Shown here: positions 35,862 to 46,788 of the stretch, piece by piece
Position numbering within the stretch: the first letter of the stretch is position 1
Layout of the letters: every line of letters starts with the position of its first letter
DNA from: Paraferrimonas sedimenticola
GTDB taxonomy: Bacteria; Pseudomonadota; Gammaproteobacteria; Enterobacterales; Shewanellaceae
DNA length: 64,000 bases
NCBI RefSeq assembly: GCF_002282855.1
Contig: NZ_NRIR01000008.1
Coordinates: 141,825-205,824 of the forward strand
Reading direction: 5' to 3'
Program-made: the position numbers and the translations under genes
The notes under the pieces: generated by a model
Database searches by the model: none
Told to the model about the DNA's origin: nothing
What the model saw: only the letters and a program-made list of their open reading frames with translations

Positions 35862-36407
35862 ATGTCACGCAGCAAGAAGTCGCGCAAAATTAATAGCAAT
35901 GGCCCTCGCCTACAGCCCAAGGCTAAAGCGAAGTCAGTACCTGAGTCTAAGAAGAAAGGCAAAGGTCGCAAGTCTGGAAGCCGCGCGGATACCGCTCAAG
36001 CCAAGCCGCAAACTAAGGCCAATGCTGCGGTGGTCAAAAGTCCAATGCACGGCAGTAAGAAGCCGATTTCATTGGTTGCTAAGCGTCCTCAAACCCAAAC
36101 CAAGTTGCCTGAAGCAGAGCGTCTAAACGAGACTCCACCAGAGCAGCGTTTGATGCAGCTGGAAAACGATCCGCGTCTTAATCGTTTGCTCGACAAAGCG
36201 GATTCGGGCGCCAAAATGTCCGCTCAAGATCGCAAGTGGATGAATGAGCAGCTAGACATTATCTCGGCGCTGATGGACCAATTGGGCATCGAAATTGACG
36301 AAGCACCTGATCACGAGCAAAACGCTAACCTCAGTGACGACGAGCGAATGTTAGCCGACTTCGACACCAGCTTAGACTCGCTACAAGACTTCCGGTCCGA
36401 CAAATAA
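35862..36407 (+). CDS. yihI: Der GTPase activator YihI
   Basis: A protein of 181 residues. The first 90 residues are highly basic and disordered (Lys/Arg/Pro/Gln), and the C-terminal half is acidic and helical with LENDPRLNRLLDKADSGAKM and DQLGIEIDE, the YihI hallmark. It stimulates GTP hydrolysis by the ribosome assembly GTPase Der. I start at the ATG after GAGGAAAG; the frame extends far upstream across the methyltransferase gene and is not used. It is followed by hemN, the same pair as in enterobacteria. Confidence 0.88.
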   Translation: MSRSKKSRKINSNGPRLQPKAKAKSVPESKKKGKGRKSGSRADTAQAKPQTKANAAVVKSPMHGSKKPISLVAKRPQTQTKLPEAERLNETPPEQRLMQLENDPRLNRLLDKADSGAKMSAQDRKWMNEQLDIISALMDQLGIEIDEAPDHEQNANLSDDERMLADFDTSLDSLQDFRSDK

Positions 36408-36435
36408 TCACCTTTGTCTCATTTTGACGTTTTGG

Positions 36436-36455
36436 GTTGTGCGATGGCGCACAAC
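36436..36455. repeat. Perfect inverted repeat GTTGTGCG-N4-CGCACAAC
   Basis: An 8-bp hairpin lies in the 204-bp gap between yihI and hemN. No T-run follows, so it may be either a terminator of limited strength or an operator. Confidence 0.5.
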
Positions 36456-36611
36456 TCCAAGGCTCCCTACTGGCACGATCCGCTAAATTACGCCAAAGTT
36501 TAGCCAACTATTCAGTTGCGTTTTTGCAACCGGGTTCAAAGTTCACTGAACGAAAATTCGGCATAATTCGCAATCTGCTAATTCAGACCAAATTACAAAC
36601 GGAGGCAGGCC

Positions 36612-37988
36612 TTGCCTAGTTCGACACAAATTAGTTGGGATCAGGCCATGATCCAAAAGTATAACTACAGTGGCCCTCGCTACACTTCTTACCCAACCGC
36701 GTTGGAGTTTAACGAGGAGTTTGCCGAGACTGATCTGCTGACGGCCATTGAGTCGAGCGACAGCCGTAAGTTATCGATTTACCTGCACGTACCTTTCTGC
36801 CACAAGCTTTGCTACTACTGTGGCTGTAACAAGATCGTGACTCGCCACCAGCACAAGGCGGATCAATACATCGAGTACGTGGCTCAAGAAATTCTAAAGC
36901 GCGCACCATTGTTCAAAGATTACCAAGTAACCCAGATGCACTGGGGCGGCGGTACTCCGACCTTCCTAACCGAAGAACAAGTGGCTCGCGTCACTAAGCT
37001 GATTAAAGACAACTTCAACTTCGCAGAAGAAGGTGAGTTCTCAATTGAGATTGACCCGCGCGAAATCGAATTGTCTATGCTGGATACCCTCAAAGCGGCT
37101 GGCTTTAACCGTATCTCGGTTGGCGTACAAGACTTCGACAAAGAAGTGCAAAAAGCGGTTAACCGCGAGCAAAGCGAAGACTTCATCTTTGAGCTAATTG
37201 CCAAAGCACGCGAGCTGGGTTTCGTGTCCACCAACGTCGACCTTATCTATGGCTTGCCGCATCAGACGCCAGAGCGTTTTGCTAAGACCATTGAGCGCAT
37301 TCTTGAACTGTCGCCAGACCGCTTGTCTGTGTTCAACTACGCACACTTGCCAGCGCGCTTTGCCGCACAGCGCAAGATTTACGATGAGCACTTGCCATCG
37401 CCACAGCAAAAGCTAGAAATTCTGCGTCAAACCATCGAAACCCTAACCGGTGCCGGTTATCAGTTCATTGGTATGGACCACTTTGCTAAGCCTGACGACA
37501 CTCTAGCCAAGCTGCAACGCGCCGGTAAACTGCACCGCAACTTCCAGGGTTACACCACTCAAGAAGAGTGTGACCTGTTGGGCCTTGGGGTTTCGTCAAT
37601 CAGCCAGATTGGCAACTGCTACGCGCAGAACCAAAAAGATTTGCGCCCTTACTACAGCTCAATCGACGAAAGCGGTCACGCGCTGTGGAAAGGTTGCTCG
37701 CTGAACCAAGACGACAAAATCCGTCGTGCGGTAATCAAGCAGCTTATCTGCCACTTCGAGTTAGACATGGCGACTATCGACGAGAAGTTTGGCTTGGTAT
37801 TTGAAGATTACTTCGCCGAAGATCTGAAGTTACTGCAAACCTTCATCGACGATGAGCTAGTGACTTTGGAAGACCGCGTAATCCGCATTAGCCAAACTGG
37901 TCACCTGCTGATCCGTAATATTTGTATCTGTTTCGACGTTTACTACCGCGAGAAAGCTCGTCAGCAGCAGTTCTCTCGAGTGATCTAA
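36612..37988 (+). CDS. hemN: Oxygen-independent coproporphyrinogen III oxidase
   Basis: A 458-residue radical SAM enzyme of anaerobic heme synthesis. The cluster ligands are in HVPFCHKLCYYCGC, with GGGTPTFL and the C-terminal RNICICFD following. The start is TTG after GGAGGCAG; its first residues (SSTQISWDQAMIQKYNYSGP) align with the E. coli start, so the internal ATG is less likely. Anaerobic heme supply fits the cytochromes upstream. Confidence 0.96.
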   Translation: MPSSTQISWDQAMIQKYNYSGPRYTSYPTALEFNEEFAETDLLTAIESSDSRKLSIYLHVPFCHKLCYYCGCNKIVTRHQHKADQYIEYVAQEILKRAPLFKDYQVTQMHWGGGTPTFLTEEQVARVTKLIKDNFNFAEEGEFSIEIDPREIELSMLDTLKAAGFNRISVGVQDFDKEVQKAVNREQSEDFIFELIAKARELGFVSTNVDLIYGLPHQTPERFAKTIERILELSPDRLSVFNYAHLPARFAAQRKIYDEHLPSPQQKLEILRQTIETLTGAGYQFIGMDHFAKPDDTLAKLQRAGKLHRNFQGYTTQEECDLLGLGVSSISQIGNCYAQNQKDLRPYYSSIDESGHALWKGCSLNQDDKIRRAVIKQLICHFELDMATIDEKFGLVFEDYFAEDLKLLQTFIDDELVTLEDRVIRISQTGHLLIRNICICFDVYYREKARQQQFSRVI

Positions 37989-38013
37989 AGCTTAAGAAAC
38001 CGAACAAAGTCTT

Positions 38014-38040
38014 AAAACCCAGCCAAGCGCTGGGTTTTTT
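38014..38040 (+). terminator. Rho-independent terminator of hemN
   Basis: AACCCAGC pairs with GCTGGGTT around a 5-base loop, followed by Ts. Confidence 0.9.
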
Positions 38041-38253
38041 GTGGAAAGATAGCGCATAAAAATTCATCAGCCGAAACACTTTGAAACACGCAAGCCTCTG
38101 AGTTAAAACCAATTAAACTTTTTCATCAGGTTTTTAAGATGGCTTTTTAAGAATAATTATTGATTTAATTACGATTTAGATCAGGCTGCAGCTCTGCTTA
38201 GGGTGTTGACTTGAAGGTAAGCAATTTTTGCTTTCACTCAAGGAGAAACCATC

Positions 38254-38601
38254 ATGAAGATTCGCACCTTTGCTATCGCCGCGCTTGTTGCTGCTACCCC
38301 ACTGGCTCACGCTGAAGACAAACAAGCAATGAGCCCCTACATTGAAAATGCATTAATCGACGTATGTAAAGCCGCGATGAGCGACAACGTGTTCCGAATG
38401 AACAAAACCATTAAGAGCTATCGCCTGAAAACCAAGACTGTCGCACTCAAGGTGGTATGTAACGGTGAAGACATTACGACCTTTGCTGCAAACCAAGGTG
38501 CAAACCGCACTTCAGAACGTTTAGAGCGCAGTGTGGGTAGTGTGGGTATTCAAGACATCGCCATGCATCAAAAACTGCAGGTGACCTTTGATTTGGATTA
38601 A
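38254..38601 (+). CDS. Small exported DUF3718-like protein
   Basis: A 115-residue protein with a signal peptide (residues 1-20, AHA site). The mature part has two cysteines (DVCKAAM and VVCNGED) that could form a disulfide, and NRTSERLERSVGSVGIQDIA recalls DUF3718 proteins common in Shewanella. It has an AAGGAGAA ribosome-binding site. Function unknown; the last four bases overlap the convergent CadC-like gene. Confidence 0.65.
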   Translation: MKIRTFAIAALVAATPLAHAEDKQAMSPYIENALIDVCKAAMSDNVFRMNKTIKSYRLKTKTVALKVVCNGEDITTFAANQGANRTSERLERSVGSVGIQDIAMHQKLQVTFDLD

Positions 38602-40796
38602 TTTTGCACCAAGCCCTGAAGTTGGAGTCGCTTGCGCTGTTGGCTAAGCGACTCTTGTATGTAGGCCATCCACTGCGGGTAGCGAGGCGACGCCTCAAGT
38701 TGCAATAAAGCAGGATGCGGACCGCCGTAATTGACGTCATGCCAGCTCAACCAGCCCTCTGCTAGTGCCTCAGAAAAGGCCGCATGGGCTTTGTCCAGAT
38801 CGCCATTGACCGTGTGCGCTATGACATCGACCACGCCAAAACCAGACACACCGACACGATTAAATCCTTCAATTCGTTCGAGCACCTTATTGGCGTGGGT
38901 CTGAGCCAAGGCATCATTACCTAGCTGATACTCGCTCCAAGCTAGATCAGCCAGTGCATCAAGGCGGCGCCCCAATTGATAGGGTTGCTGTTGCGGCGCA
39001 ATTTGCAAAGCGTGCTGCAAAGAGCGACTGGCCCCCGAGAAATCCCCCGAAAGCATTTGCACTCGTCCCAACATATATTGGGCATCAAAGCTGTTATTCA
39101 GCGAAGCGTACATTTCAGCCACACCTACTGCATCGTGGTAGCGGCCTTGAATTAACAGGGTAATGGCACGGCGATAATAGTTAGCCTCTGCCGACTCATA
39201 GCTAAGGTCCGCCGAGTAGGTCTCTACTGCCATCTCCGGAAGATTGAGTGCAAACTGGCTGTCCGCCATCAAATACCGCCAGGGCTCAAACTCGTCGGCT
39301 TTTTGGATCAAGGAGATGGACTGATCAAAACGCCCTTTCCAAAAATACAGCCGCGTGAGTAGCTGTCGGCCAATGTCGTAGTGCGGCAGCATGGACACCA
39401 AATACTCCAACTGACGCACCGCATCGCCGTTTTGACCTAACTGACTGCGCAATCGCGCTTGCTGAAAGTTGGCTAAGGGGTAGCTGATATTGGAATCTGT
39501 GGCGTTTTGGTATTGGCTTAAGGCCTCCTCAAAACGCCCCTGAGAGCGCAACATGTTGCCAAGTATCACTCGAATTTCGGGGTCACTGCCGCGCATCGCC
39601 AAAGCCACGTTAAAGGACTCGAGCGCCAGCTCGTATTGGCCGAGCCGGCGGTAGTGGAGCGCCTGTAAAAACTGAAAACTGGCACTCTCACCATCCTCAA
39701 CTTTGGCCTGCTGATATATCTCACCAAGGTTGGGCAGTTGATAACTGGACTCGTAGCTGGCTAGGCGAAAGTAACTGATCGCCAGCTCAGACAAAATCTC
39801 ACCGCGGTCGGGATAGGTCACCCGCGCCTGCTGCAAAAGCTCGGCCGCGCTAATTAAGCTCAATACAGGGTCGCTGTCGACCGCTCGGCGAGTACTGCGC
39901 GCCTGATTAAGTAGCGCCAACACCTGTACTTCTTGCACCGATAAGCTAGCCATGTCTTTTTGCGACTCGCTAGAGACTTGAATAAAGCGCGCTATGGTAC
40001 GACTGACCGTATTGACCAATTGTGGCCACTGGGACTCATCGGACTCAAACCCTTGGCTCCAAATCACCGCGCCAGAGTCTTGCTTTACAAAGCGCACATT
40101 GATCTGAATGGTGTCATTGTTGAGCGTTACACTGCCGTTAATCGCAAACTGCTGGTCGGGGTCTACTTGGTCGCGACTATTGCTGTTGGCAATTAGCACA
40201 GGAACTCGCATACCGCGCAGTTGAGACAATTGAGTGAGCACTTGCTCACCCAATACATTGGCAATGGTTTGGCTTTGATCGCCATTGTCCATGCCGTTAA
40301 AGGACTCAACTATTAGCGCGATAGGCTTATCACCTGTGGCTGGCTGAGCCTCGATGGACTGCCACCATAATGCACCACTCAACAGCGCAGCGGATGCCAC
40401 TCCTGCACCAAGGACAAAAGGCCACCAGCGCCTGTGTTGTGTGGTCAAGGGCGCGCTAGGCTGCTCTAGCGCAAACGGATTTTCCGCCAGCTCCAGCATG
40501 TAGCCTTTCTTGGGAATGGTCTTAATGAAGTGGTGCTGCTTGCCATCATCGTGCAGCTGTTTACGCAGCACCGAAATTGCCCGCGTCAATCCATCGTCTG
40601 AGGCGTACTTTCGCTGCCACACGGCGTCGAGGAGTTGCTCCCTAGAAACCACTCGATTGGCATGTTGCGCTAGGAATACCAGCACCGCCATGACTTTAGG
40701 CTCTAGATGGACGGTTTCTTCATCGCGCTGAATCAATGAGCGCTCGGAATCGACTAACCATTCACCGACGTTGAAGATTATAGATTGATCACCCAT
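38598..40796 (-). CDS. CadC/ToxR-like transmembrane regulator with TPR-type repeats
   Basis: A 732-residue protein. Residues 1-105 form an OmpR-type winged helix (LEPKVMAVLVFLAQHANRVV, then SREQLLDAVW, ISVLRKQLHDD and IKTIPKKGYML). One TM helix follows near residue 130-150. The periplasmic part has a region of adenylate-cyclase-associated type (IALIVESFNG, then QFAINGSVTLNND) and then several TPR-like helical pairs (ALESFNVALAMRGSDPEIRV, ALSQYQNAT). This architecture senses envelope signals without a kinase partner. Its targets are not known; it sits alone, upstream of DUF3718 on the opposite strand. Confidence 0.8.
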   Translation of the reverse strand: MGDQSIIFNVGEWLVDSERSLIQRDEETVHLEPKVMAVLVFLAQHANRVVSREQLLDAVWQRKYASDDGLTRAISVLRKQLHDDGKQHHFIKTIPKKGYMLELAENPFALEQPSAPLTTQHRRWWPFVLGAGVASAALLSGALWWQSIEAQPATGDKPIALIVESFNGMDNGDQSQTIANVLGEQVLTQLSQLRGMRVPVLIANSNSRDQVDPDQQFAINGSVTLNNDTIQINVRFVKQDSGAVIWSQGFESDESQWPQLVNTVSRTIARFIQVSSESQKDMASLSVQEVQVLALLNQARSTRRAVDSDPVLSLISAAELLQQARVTYPDRGEILSELAISYFRLASYESSYQLPNLGEIYQQAKVEDGESASFQFLQALHYRRLGQYELALESFNVALAMRGSDPEIRVILGNMLRSQGRFEEALSQYQNATDSNISYPLANFQQARLRSQLGQNGDAVRQLEYLVSMLPHYDIGRQLLTRLYFWKGRFDQSISLIQKADEFEPWRYLMADSQFALNLPEMAVETYSADLSYESAEANYYRRAITLLIQGRYHDAVGVAEMYASLNNSFDAQYMLGRVQMLSGDFSGASRSLQHALQIAPQQQPYQLGRRLDALADLAWSEYQLGNDALAQTHANKVLERIEGFNRVGVSGFGVVDVIAHTVNGDLDKAHAAFSEALAEGWLSWHDVNYGGPHPALLQLEASPRYPQWMAYIQESLSQQRKRLQLQGLVQN

Positions 40797-40900
40797 GCAT
40801 CCGCTCTAGCCAGTGTAATGTTCTAATTCTAGCTCAGCTAAAATTGGCAAAGAGGCCCAAATGCAACGAAAGATTTCAGGGAATTTTTCAGGAGTATGGC

Positions 40901-40935
40901 CTAACCCATGCATTGCATAGTTATGCACGGGTTAG
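40901..40935 (-). terminator. Hairpin after hutH
   Basis: A 13-bp stem with one mismatch (CTAACCCATGCAT against ATGCACGGGTTAG, 9-base loop) lies 21 bp beyond the hutH stop. It lacks a T-run, so it may act as an RNA-stabilising end rather than an intrinsic terminator. Confidence 0.45.
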
Positions 40936-40956
40936 CACCATGGTATTGCACCAGTG

Positions 40957-42489
40957 TTAGAAGCTGGCGAGCTTGCCTGATGGGATCAGCTGGTTGTAGC
41001 TAGCGCTGGCCAACAAAGCTGTTGCCGCATCAATGTCAGGCGCGAAGTAGCGGTCTTTGTCGTAATAGTCCACCAACTCGCGCAGCTGCGCTTTGGCATC
41101 AGCAACGGCTGGGCTCGGCTGCAATGGTGCGCGGAAGTCCAACCCTTGTGCGGCCGCCAACAGCTCCACCGCCAACACGCCACGGCTGTTTTGCGCCATG
41201 TCGTACAATCGACGAGCGGCAAAGGTTGCCATCGAGACATGGTCTTCTTGGTTGGCCGAGGTCGGTAAGCTATCCACCGAACCTGGGTGGGCTAGGGTTT
41301 TGTTTTCCGAAGCCAGTGCCGCGGCGGTTACCTGAGCAATCATGAAGCCCGAGTTGACCCCGCCATTTTCCACCAAGAATGGCGGTAACTTGGACAGGCT
41401 GGAGTCAATTAGCAGAGCGATGCGACGCTCGGCTAATGCCCCGATTTCGGCAATTGCCAAAGCTAGGTTATCCGCAGCCATGGCCACAGGCTCGGCGTGG
41501 AAGTTACCCCCCGAGATGATGTCGCCTTCTTCAAAGAATACCAGCGGGTTATCGGTGACACCGTTGGATTCAACCGACAAGACTTCGGCCGCTTGTCGAA
41601 TTTGAGTTAAACAGGCGCCCATCACTTGCGGCTGACAGCGCAGTGAATACGGGTCTTGCACCTTTTCACAATCGATGTGGCTGTCGCAAATCTCTGAGCT
41701 CTCTTGCAGCAAATGACGGAAAATCTCAGCGGCATCGATTTGGCCTTGTTGGCCGCGAATGGCATGTACTCGAGCGTCAAAGGGCGCCCGCGAGCCCATA
41801 GCCGCTTCAACGCTCATTGCTCCCACTACAGAGCCTGCGGCGTACAAGTCTTCCGCCATAAACAGACCTTGCAGCGCCAATGCGGTCGAAGCCTGGGTGC
41901 CGTTAAGTAGCGCTAAACCTTCTTTGGCCGCTAGTTCTATCGGCTCAAGGCCCGCTATTGCCAAACCCTCTTCAGCAGACAGAATTTCACCTTGGTAGCT
42001 CACCTCGCCCTCACCCAGCATTGGTAGGCACATGTGCGCCAAAGGTGCGAGATCGCCAGATGCACCCACAGAGCCTTTCTCTGGCACACAAGGGTAGACG
42101 CCCGCGTTGAGCAGTTGAATTAAGAACTCGATAACGGATAGGCGAATCCCAGAGAAACCGCGGCTCAAGGCGTTGATTTTCAGCAGCATCATCAAGCGCA
42201 CGGTGGAGTCTTGCATGTACTCACCGGTGCCAGCCGCATGCGATAGCACAATCGAGCGTTGCAACAGCTTTAAATCTTCGGCGGCGATGCGCGTGTTGGC
42301 CAGCAAACCAAAACCGGTGTTAATGCCGTACACCACCTGGTCTTTTTGAATCACTTGCTGCACCATTTCGGCGCTCTTATTAATGCCTTCAATGGCGCTG
42401 TCGCACAGACTGAGGTTTAATCCCTGATTATTAACCGCGCGCAGTTGCGACAAGGTCAGCTGACCGGGAACTAGCTTAAGCTCCAACAT
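40957..42489 (-). CDS. hutH: Histidine ammonia-lyase
   Basis: A 510-residue enzyme that converts histidine to urocanate. The MIO cofactor forms from the Ala-Ser-Gly in [24 protein letters not shown] and [14 protein letters not shown] are further active-site motifs. The ATG overlaps the hutU stop by one base (TAATG). Confidence 0.97.
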   Translation of the reverse strand: MLELKLVPGQLTLSQLRAVNNQGLNLSLCDSAIEGINKSAEMVQQVIQKDQVVYGINTGFGLLANTRIAAEDLKLLQRSIVLSHAAGTGEYMQDSTVRLMMLLKINALSRGFSGIRLSVIEFLIQLLNAGVYPCVPEKGSVGASGDLAPLAHMCLPMLGEGEVSYQGEILSAEEGLAIAGLEPIELAAKEGLALLNGTQASTALALQGLFMAEDLYAAGSVVGAMSVEAAMGSRAPFDARVHAIRGQQGQIDAAEIFRHLLQESSEICDSHIDCEKVQDPYSLRCQPQVMGACLTQIRQAAEVLSVESNGVTDNPLVFFEEGDIISGGNFHAEPVAMAADNLALAIAEIGALAERRIALLIDSSLSKLPPFLVENGGVNSGFMIAQVTAAALASENKTLAHPGSVDSLPTSANQEDHVSMATFAARRLYDMAQNSRGVLAVELLAAAQGLDFRAPLQPSPAVADAKAQLRELVDYYDKDRYFAPDIDAATALLASASYNQLIPSGKLASF

Positions 42490-44174
42490 TAGTTACCCTC
42501 CATCATTGGCAGGTCTAGACCCTGCTCTTTGGCACAGTCTTTGGCGATGTCATAGCCAGCGTCAGCATGGCGCATAACTCCAGTGGCTGGGTCGTTCCAA
42601 AGCACGCGAGAAATGCGTTGGTGAGCGGCATCGCTGCCGTCACACACAATCACAACACCCGAGTGCTGACTGTAACCCATGCCCACACCGCCACCGTGGT
42701 GCAATGATACCCAAGTGGCACCGCCCGCGGTGTTTAGCAGAGCATTCAACAGCGGCCAATCGGACACAGCATCTGAGCCATCAAGCATGGCTTCGGTTTC
42801 GCGGTTTGGCGAGGCCACAGAGCCCGAGTCCAAGTGATCACGACCAATCACCACAGGCGCCGACAGCTCGCCATCGGCAACCATTTGGTTAAAGGCCTGC
42901 GCAAGGCGCATACGGTCTTTAAGTCCCACCCAACAAATACGTGCTGGCAAGCCTTGGAAAGCGATACGCTCGCGCGCCATGTCCAACCAATTGTGCAGAT
43001 GTGGGTCGTTCGGAATCAGCTCTTTGACCTTGGCGTCGGTTTTGTAAATGTCTTCGGGATCGCCAGAGAGTGCCGCCCATCGGAAAGGACCAATGCCTTC
43101 ACAGAACAATGGACGAATGTAAGCAGGTACAAAACCAGGGAAATCAAAGGCGTTGGTAACACCCTCGTCAAACGCCATCTGGCGAATGTTGTTGCCGTAA
43201 TCCGTAGTAGCCGCGCCAGCCGCTTGCAAGTCCAGCATGGCTTGCACTTGCTTGGCCATCGACTGCTTGGCCGCTTTTACTACTGCTGCTTCGTCTTTTA
43301 GACGCATCTCAGCAGCCTGCTCTAAGGTCCAACCTTCTGGCAAATAGCCATTTAGCGGGTCGTGAGCCGAGGTTTGGTCGGTCACTACATCTGGCACAAT
43401 GCCACGCTCCACTAGCTGAGGGTAAATTTCCGCAGCGTTGCCCAACAAGCCCACAGATACCGGTTTGCCGGTGTTATTGGCTTCATCAATGATGGCCAGC
43501 GCTTCGTCTAAGCTGTGTGCCTTAACGTCCACATATCGGGTGCGTAGGCGAAAATCGATTCGAGTTTCATCGCACTCAACCGCCAAACAGCTAAAGCCGG
43601 CCATAGTCGCCGCCAGAGGCTGAGCACCACCCATGCCACCTAGACCACCGGTTAAGATCCAGCGTCCTTTAGCTTCACCGCCAAAGTGTTTCTTAGCCAT
43701 GGCCACAAAGGTTTCGTAGGTGCCCTGGACAATGCCCTGCGAGCCGATGTAAATCCAAGAGCCTGCGGTCATTTGACCGTACATGGCCAGACCCGCTTTA
43801 TCCAACTTGTTAAAGTGCTCCCAGTTAGCCCAAGACGGCACCAAGTTAGAGTTGGCAATCAGCACGCGTGGCGCATCGGCGTGGGTCTGAAATACGCCCA
43901 CCGGCTTACCGCTTTGAACCAGTAAGGTCTGGTTATCTTCTAGTCGCTTAAGTACCTCAACAATCTTGTCGTAGCTGGCCCAGTCGCGCGCGGCGCGGCC
44001 AATTCCGCCGTAGACCACCAGCTCTTCTGGTCGCTCGGCCACTTCTGGGTCGAGGTTGTTCATCAACATGCGCATCGGGGCTTCGGTCAACCAAGACTTA
44101 CAGTTGAGCTTGGTTCCGGTTGGGGCTTTGATGACCCGTGAGGTATCCAGACGCGGATTTGAACTATCAGTCAT
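42489..44174 (-). CDS. hutU: Urocanate hydratase
   Basis: A 561-residue NAD-dependent enzyme, the second step of histidine breakdown. [15 protein letters not shown] is the NAD site, and [15 protein letters not shown] is a conserved C-terminal signature. It follows hutC by 15 bp and is coupled to hutH. Confidence 0.97.
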   Translation of the reverse strand: MTDSSNPRLDTSRVIKAPTGTKLNCKSWLTEAPMRMLMNNLDPEVAERPEELVVYGGIGRAARDWASYDKIVEVLKRLEDNQTLLVQSGKPVGVFQTHADAPRVLIANSNLVPSWANWEHFNKLDKAGLAMYGQMTAGSWIYIGSQGIVQGTYETFVAMAKKHFGGEAKGRWILTGGLGGMGGAQPLAATMAGFSCLAVECDETRIDFRLRTRYVDVKAHSLDEALAIIDEANNTGKPVSVGLLGNAAEIYPQLVERGIVPDVVTDQTSAHDPLNGYLPEGWTLEQAAEMRLKDEAAVVKAAKQSMAKQVQAMLDLQAAGAATTDYGNNIRQMAFDEGVTNAFDFPGFVPAYIRPLFCEGIGPFRWAALSGDPEDIYKTDAKVKELIPNDPHLHNWLDMARERIAFQGLPARICWVGLKDRMRLAQAFNQMVADGELSAPVVIGRDHLDSGSVASPNRETEAMLDGSDAVSDWPLLNALLNTAGGATWVSLHHGGGVGMGYSQHSGVVIVCDGSDAAHQRISRVLWNDPATGVMRHADAGYDIAKDCAKEQGLDLPMMEGN

Positions 44175-44189
44175 ACAACTTCTCCGTGC

Positions 44190-44900
44190 TTATGATTCGT
44201 GTAATGGCAGTTGTCCCCCCAGTCGATAGCGACTGCCGGGATGGGTTAGCAGGGCAAAACTCACCACACCTTGTGAGCTCCAGGTGCGGCGGCTAATTTG
44301 TAAACAAGGCTCGCCCAGCGCAATTTGTAAGCGCTCGGCGATGGCTTGGTCAGCCGCGATAGCTTCTATAGTGTGGGTGGCTTGGGTCAGCGGGGCGTGA
44401 CGCGACAAATATTCATGGGGGGTTAGCGACTCAAAGCTTTGCTTGAGATAGTCTGGCACCAACTCTGGGTTTACAAAGCGCTGCTCTAGCTGAATCGGGT
44501 AACCGTCTTCGCAGTGCACTAATTCGCTATAGGCCAGTTGGGTATCATTTGGCACGCCTAGAGCAACCGCCAGTTTGGCTTGAGCCAATCGGGGTTCAAC
44601 GCAAATCGGCTGTACCGAGTAGCCATGGCCGCGCTCTTTAATTTCATCGGCTATATTGCGAATGGCCAACATGCTCGACTGGCTTTTTAGCTCGGCGACA
44701 AAGGTACCCAAGCCTTGCGAGCGCATCAAAACACCCTGCTCACAGAGCTCGGTTAAGGCGCGTCTGGCCGTCATTCGGCTGCAGCTAAACTGTTGAGCTA
44801 GCTGATTTTCTGAAGCCACTTGCGAGTATTCAGGCCACTCGCCAGCTTCGATACGCTGGCAAATGTATTGCTTAATCTCGACAAATTTAGGTACTGGCAT
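44190..44900 (-). CDS. hutC: Histidine utilisation repressor HutC (GntR family)
   Basis: A GntR/HutC-type regulator of about 236 residues. The winged helix is in QYICQRIEAGEW, then ASENQLAQQFSCSRMTARRA; the C-terminal UTRA domain binds urocanate in known cases. I start at MPVPKFVEIKQ, like other HutC proteins; the frame goes 17 codons further and would overlap the operator. It heads the hutC-hutU-hutH operon and so represses itself. Confidence 0.92.
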   Translation of the reverse strand: MPVPKFVEIKQYICQRIEAGEWPEYSQVASENQLAQQFSCSRMTARRALTELCEQGVLMRSQGLGTFVAELKSQSSMLAIRNIADEIKERGHGYSVQPICVEPRLAQAKLAVALGVPNDTQLAYSELVHCEDGYPIQLEQRFVNPELVPDYLKQSFESLTPHEYLSRHAPLTQATHTIEAIAADQAIAERLQIALGEPCLQISRRTWSSQGVVSFALLTHPGSRYRLGGQLPLHES

Positions 44901-44939
44901 CACATTCCACCACTTTTTTGTTATGCTGGGCAGAGTAAC

Positions 44940-44951
44940 TTGTATATACAA
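44940..44951. promoter_or_regulatory. HutC operator TTGTATATACAA
   Basis: A perfect 12-bp palindrome lies between hutC and the divergent hutI. It matches the TTGTAT...ATACAA type of site that HutC-family repressors bind, so one site may control both units. Confidence 0.7.
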
Positions 44952-44977
44952 CCAAATTCAAGCAGGGAACACAAAAA

Positions 44978-46213
44978 ATGAACTGGCAGCATTTGTGGAT
45001 CGACGTCAATCTGGCTTGCATGACCGAGCAAGCCGACCAGCCTTATGGCGTCATTGAAGACGGCGCGGTGGCCATCGAAGACGGTAAAATTGCTTGGGTA
45101 GGCAAACGCTCTGAACTGCCAGAATTTGATCAGCACAAGGTTGCCATTCATCGCGGCAATAGCGGCTGGATGACCCCAGGACTTATTGATTGCCACACTC
45201 ATCTTGTATTCGGTGGTGATAGAGCCAAAGAGTTTGAGCAACGCTTACAAGGGGTGAGTTACGAGACCATTGCCAAGCAAGGTGGCGGCATTCGCTCCAC
45301 CGTTGCTGCGACCCGCGCCGCCGATGAACAAACCTTGTTTGATAGTGGTCGCAAGCGTCTTAATGCGCTAATGCGCGAAGGGGTCACTCAGGTCGAGATA
45401 AAGTCCGGCTATGGCCTGGATCTCGAAAACGAGGTAAAGCAACTGCAAGTCGCCCGCTATTTAGGCGAGGTACACCCAATCGGGGTTAGCACCACCTGTT
45501 TGGCCGCTCACGCCCTGCCGCCAGAATACGCCGACCAACCCGATGCCTACGTGAATTTGGTTTGCGACAGCATTCTTCCCAAAGTGAGCGAGCTGGATTT
45601 AGCCGACGCGGTCGATGTGTTTTGCGAAGGCATCGGCTTTGACTTAAGCCAAAGCGAAAAAGTACTTAGAAAAGCGGTGGAGTTAGGGCTTAAGCCCAAG
45701 ATGCACGCCGAGCAGCTGTCCAACTTAGGCGGTAGCGCGCTGGCCGCAGAGCTGGGTGCACTGTCAGTGGATCACATAGAGTTTTTGGACGAGAACGGTG
45801 TGAAGGCCTTGGCTAAATCCGGCACAGTGGCTGTGTTATTACCCGGTGCCTTTTACTTTTTGCGAGAAACTCAGTTACCGCCACTGGACGCCCTGCGCGA
45901 GCACGGCGTGCCGATGGCAATCGCCAGTGATTTCAATCCCGGCAGCAGCCCTATCTGCTCACTCAAGCTGATGCTCAATATGGCCTGCACTCTGTTTAGT
46001 ATGACCCCAGAAGAAGCCTTAGCTGGAGTGACTCGCCACGCCGCGAAAGCGTTAGGGCTGGAGCAACAAATGGGGCAAATCAAGGCAGGAATGCAAGCCG
46101 ATTTGGCGCTTTGGGACATACAGCACCCGAGCGAGCTGAGTTACAGCTATGGCGTCAATCCGCTGCAGGCGCTGATGATTCAAGGTAAGTTACAGCAAAT
46201 CAGCGCGACTTAA
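44978..46213 (+). CDS. hutI: Imidazolonepropionase
   Basis: A 411-residue amidohydrolase, third step of histidine degradation. The metal motif is [17 protein letters not shown], and [20 protein letters not shown] and [10 protein letters not shown] carry the remaining metal and substrate residues. It is divergent from hutC-hutU-hutH. No hutG or hutF follows, so the last step must be encoded elsewhere. Confidence 0.97.
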   Translation: MNWQHLWIDVNLACMTEQADQPYGVIEDGAVAIEDGKIAWVGKRSELPEFDQHKVAIHRGNSGWMTPGLIDCHTHLVFGGDRAKEFEQRLQGVSYETIAKQGGGIRSTVAATRAADEQTLFDSGRKRLNALMREGVTQVEIKSGYGLDLENEVKQLQVARYLGEVHPIGVSTTCLAAHALPPEYADQPDAYVNLVCDSILPKVSELDLADAVDVFCEGIGFDLSQSEKVLRKAVELGLKPKMHAEQLSNLGGSALAAELGALSVDHIEFLDENGVKALAKSGTVAVLLPGAFYFLRETQLPPLDALREHGVPMAIASDFNPGSSPICSLKLMLNMACTLFSMTPEEALAGVTRHAAKALGLEQQMGQIKAGMQADLALWDIQHPSELSYSYGVNPLQALMIQGKLQQISAT

Positions 46214-46608
46214 GCGGTTAGTTCCGCAAGCTTGGCTCGAATTGCCTCAGGAATGGGGCAACTCTTGTTGGCTTGGTAGTCATAGTGAACCATTTGGGTC
46301 ACTTGTTGCGCGAATTGACGGTCGCCTTGGTACAGGTCTTGGGTGACCTCAAACGATGCGTTGCCCACTCGACTAATGTGAGTTTCCACTCGAACCTCAG
46401 CGCCGTAAAAACTCGGCGCCATTAGCTTCACCTCAAAGCCCGCCACAATCAAATTCCAAGACTCCATTTTCAGTCCTGGATTAAAGATCTCAAAGATAGG
46501 CTCGCGAGTGGCTTCGCACCACACAGGGATGACAGTGTTGTTGATGTGCTGCAACCCATCGGTTTCGCAAAATCTTGGGGTAATGGTTTCGACTAATCGC
46601 CCAGACAT
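46210..46608 (-). CDS. Acyl-CoA thioesterase, YbgC/FcbC-like hotdog protein
   Basis: A 132-residue hotdog-fold protein. [14 protein letters not shown] is the 4-hydroxybenzoyl-CoA-thioesterase-like motif, in which the catalytic Asp is usually in TDxxGHxN; here the pattern is DGLQHINN. Substrate unknown. It overlaps hutI by four bases at the 3' end. Confidence 0.8.
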   Translation of the reverse strand: MSGRLVETITPRFCETDGLQHINNTVIPVWCEATREPIFEIFNPGLKMESWNLIVAGFEVKLMAPSFYGAEVRVETHISRVGNASFEVTQDLYQGDRQFAQQVTQMVHYDYQANKSCPIPEAIRAKLAELTA

Positions 46609-46709
46609 CGGCTATTCCTTTGATATTTATTCTAGTTTTTTGAGTAACACTGAAGGCTCAGCTTGCCCAAGTGTAAGCGAAAATGCACACCCTTTGTTAG
46701 GGGGGAAGG

Positions 46710-46737
46710 TTTACATGGTGACTGCCTGTGTCATTAT
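46710..46737 (+). promoter_or_regulatory. Candidate promoter for the hydrolase-ABC operon
   Basis: TTTACA and CATTAT lie 16 bp apart in the gap before the hydrolase gene. Confidence 0.35.
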
Positions 46738-46788
46738 GGGCAAACCCTAATCTACCTGATTTAACACGATTATCGAGGGGCTTCACGG

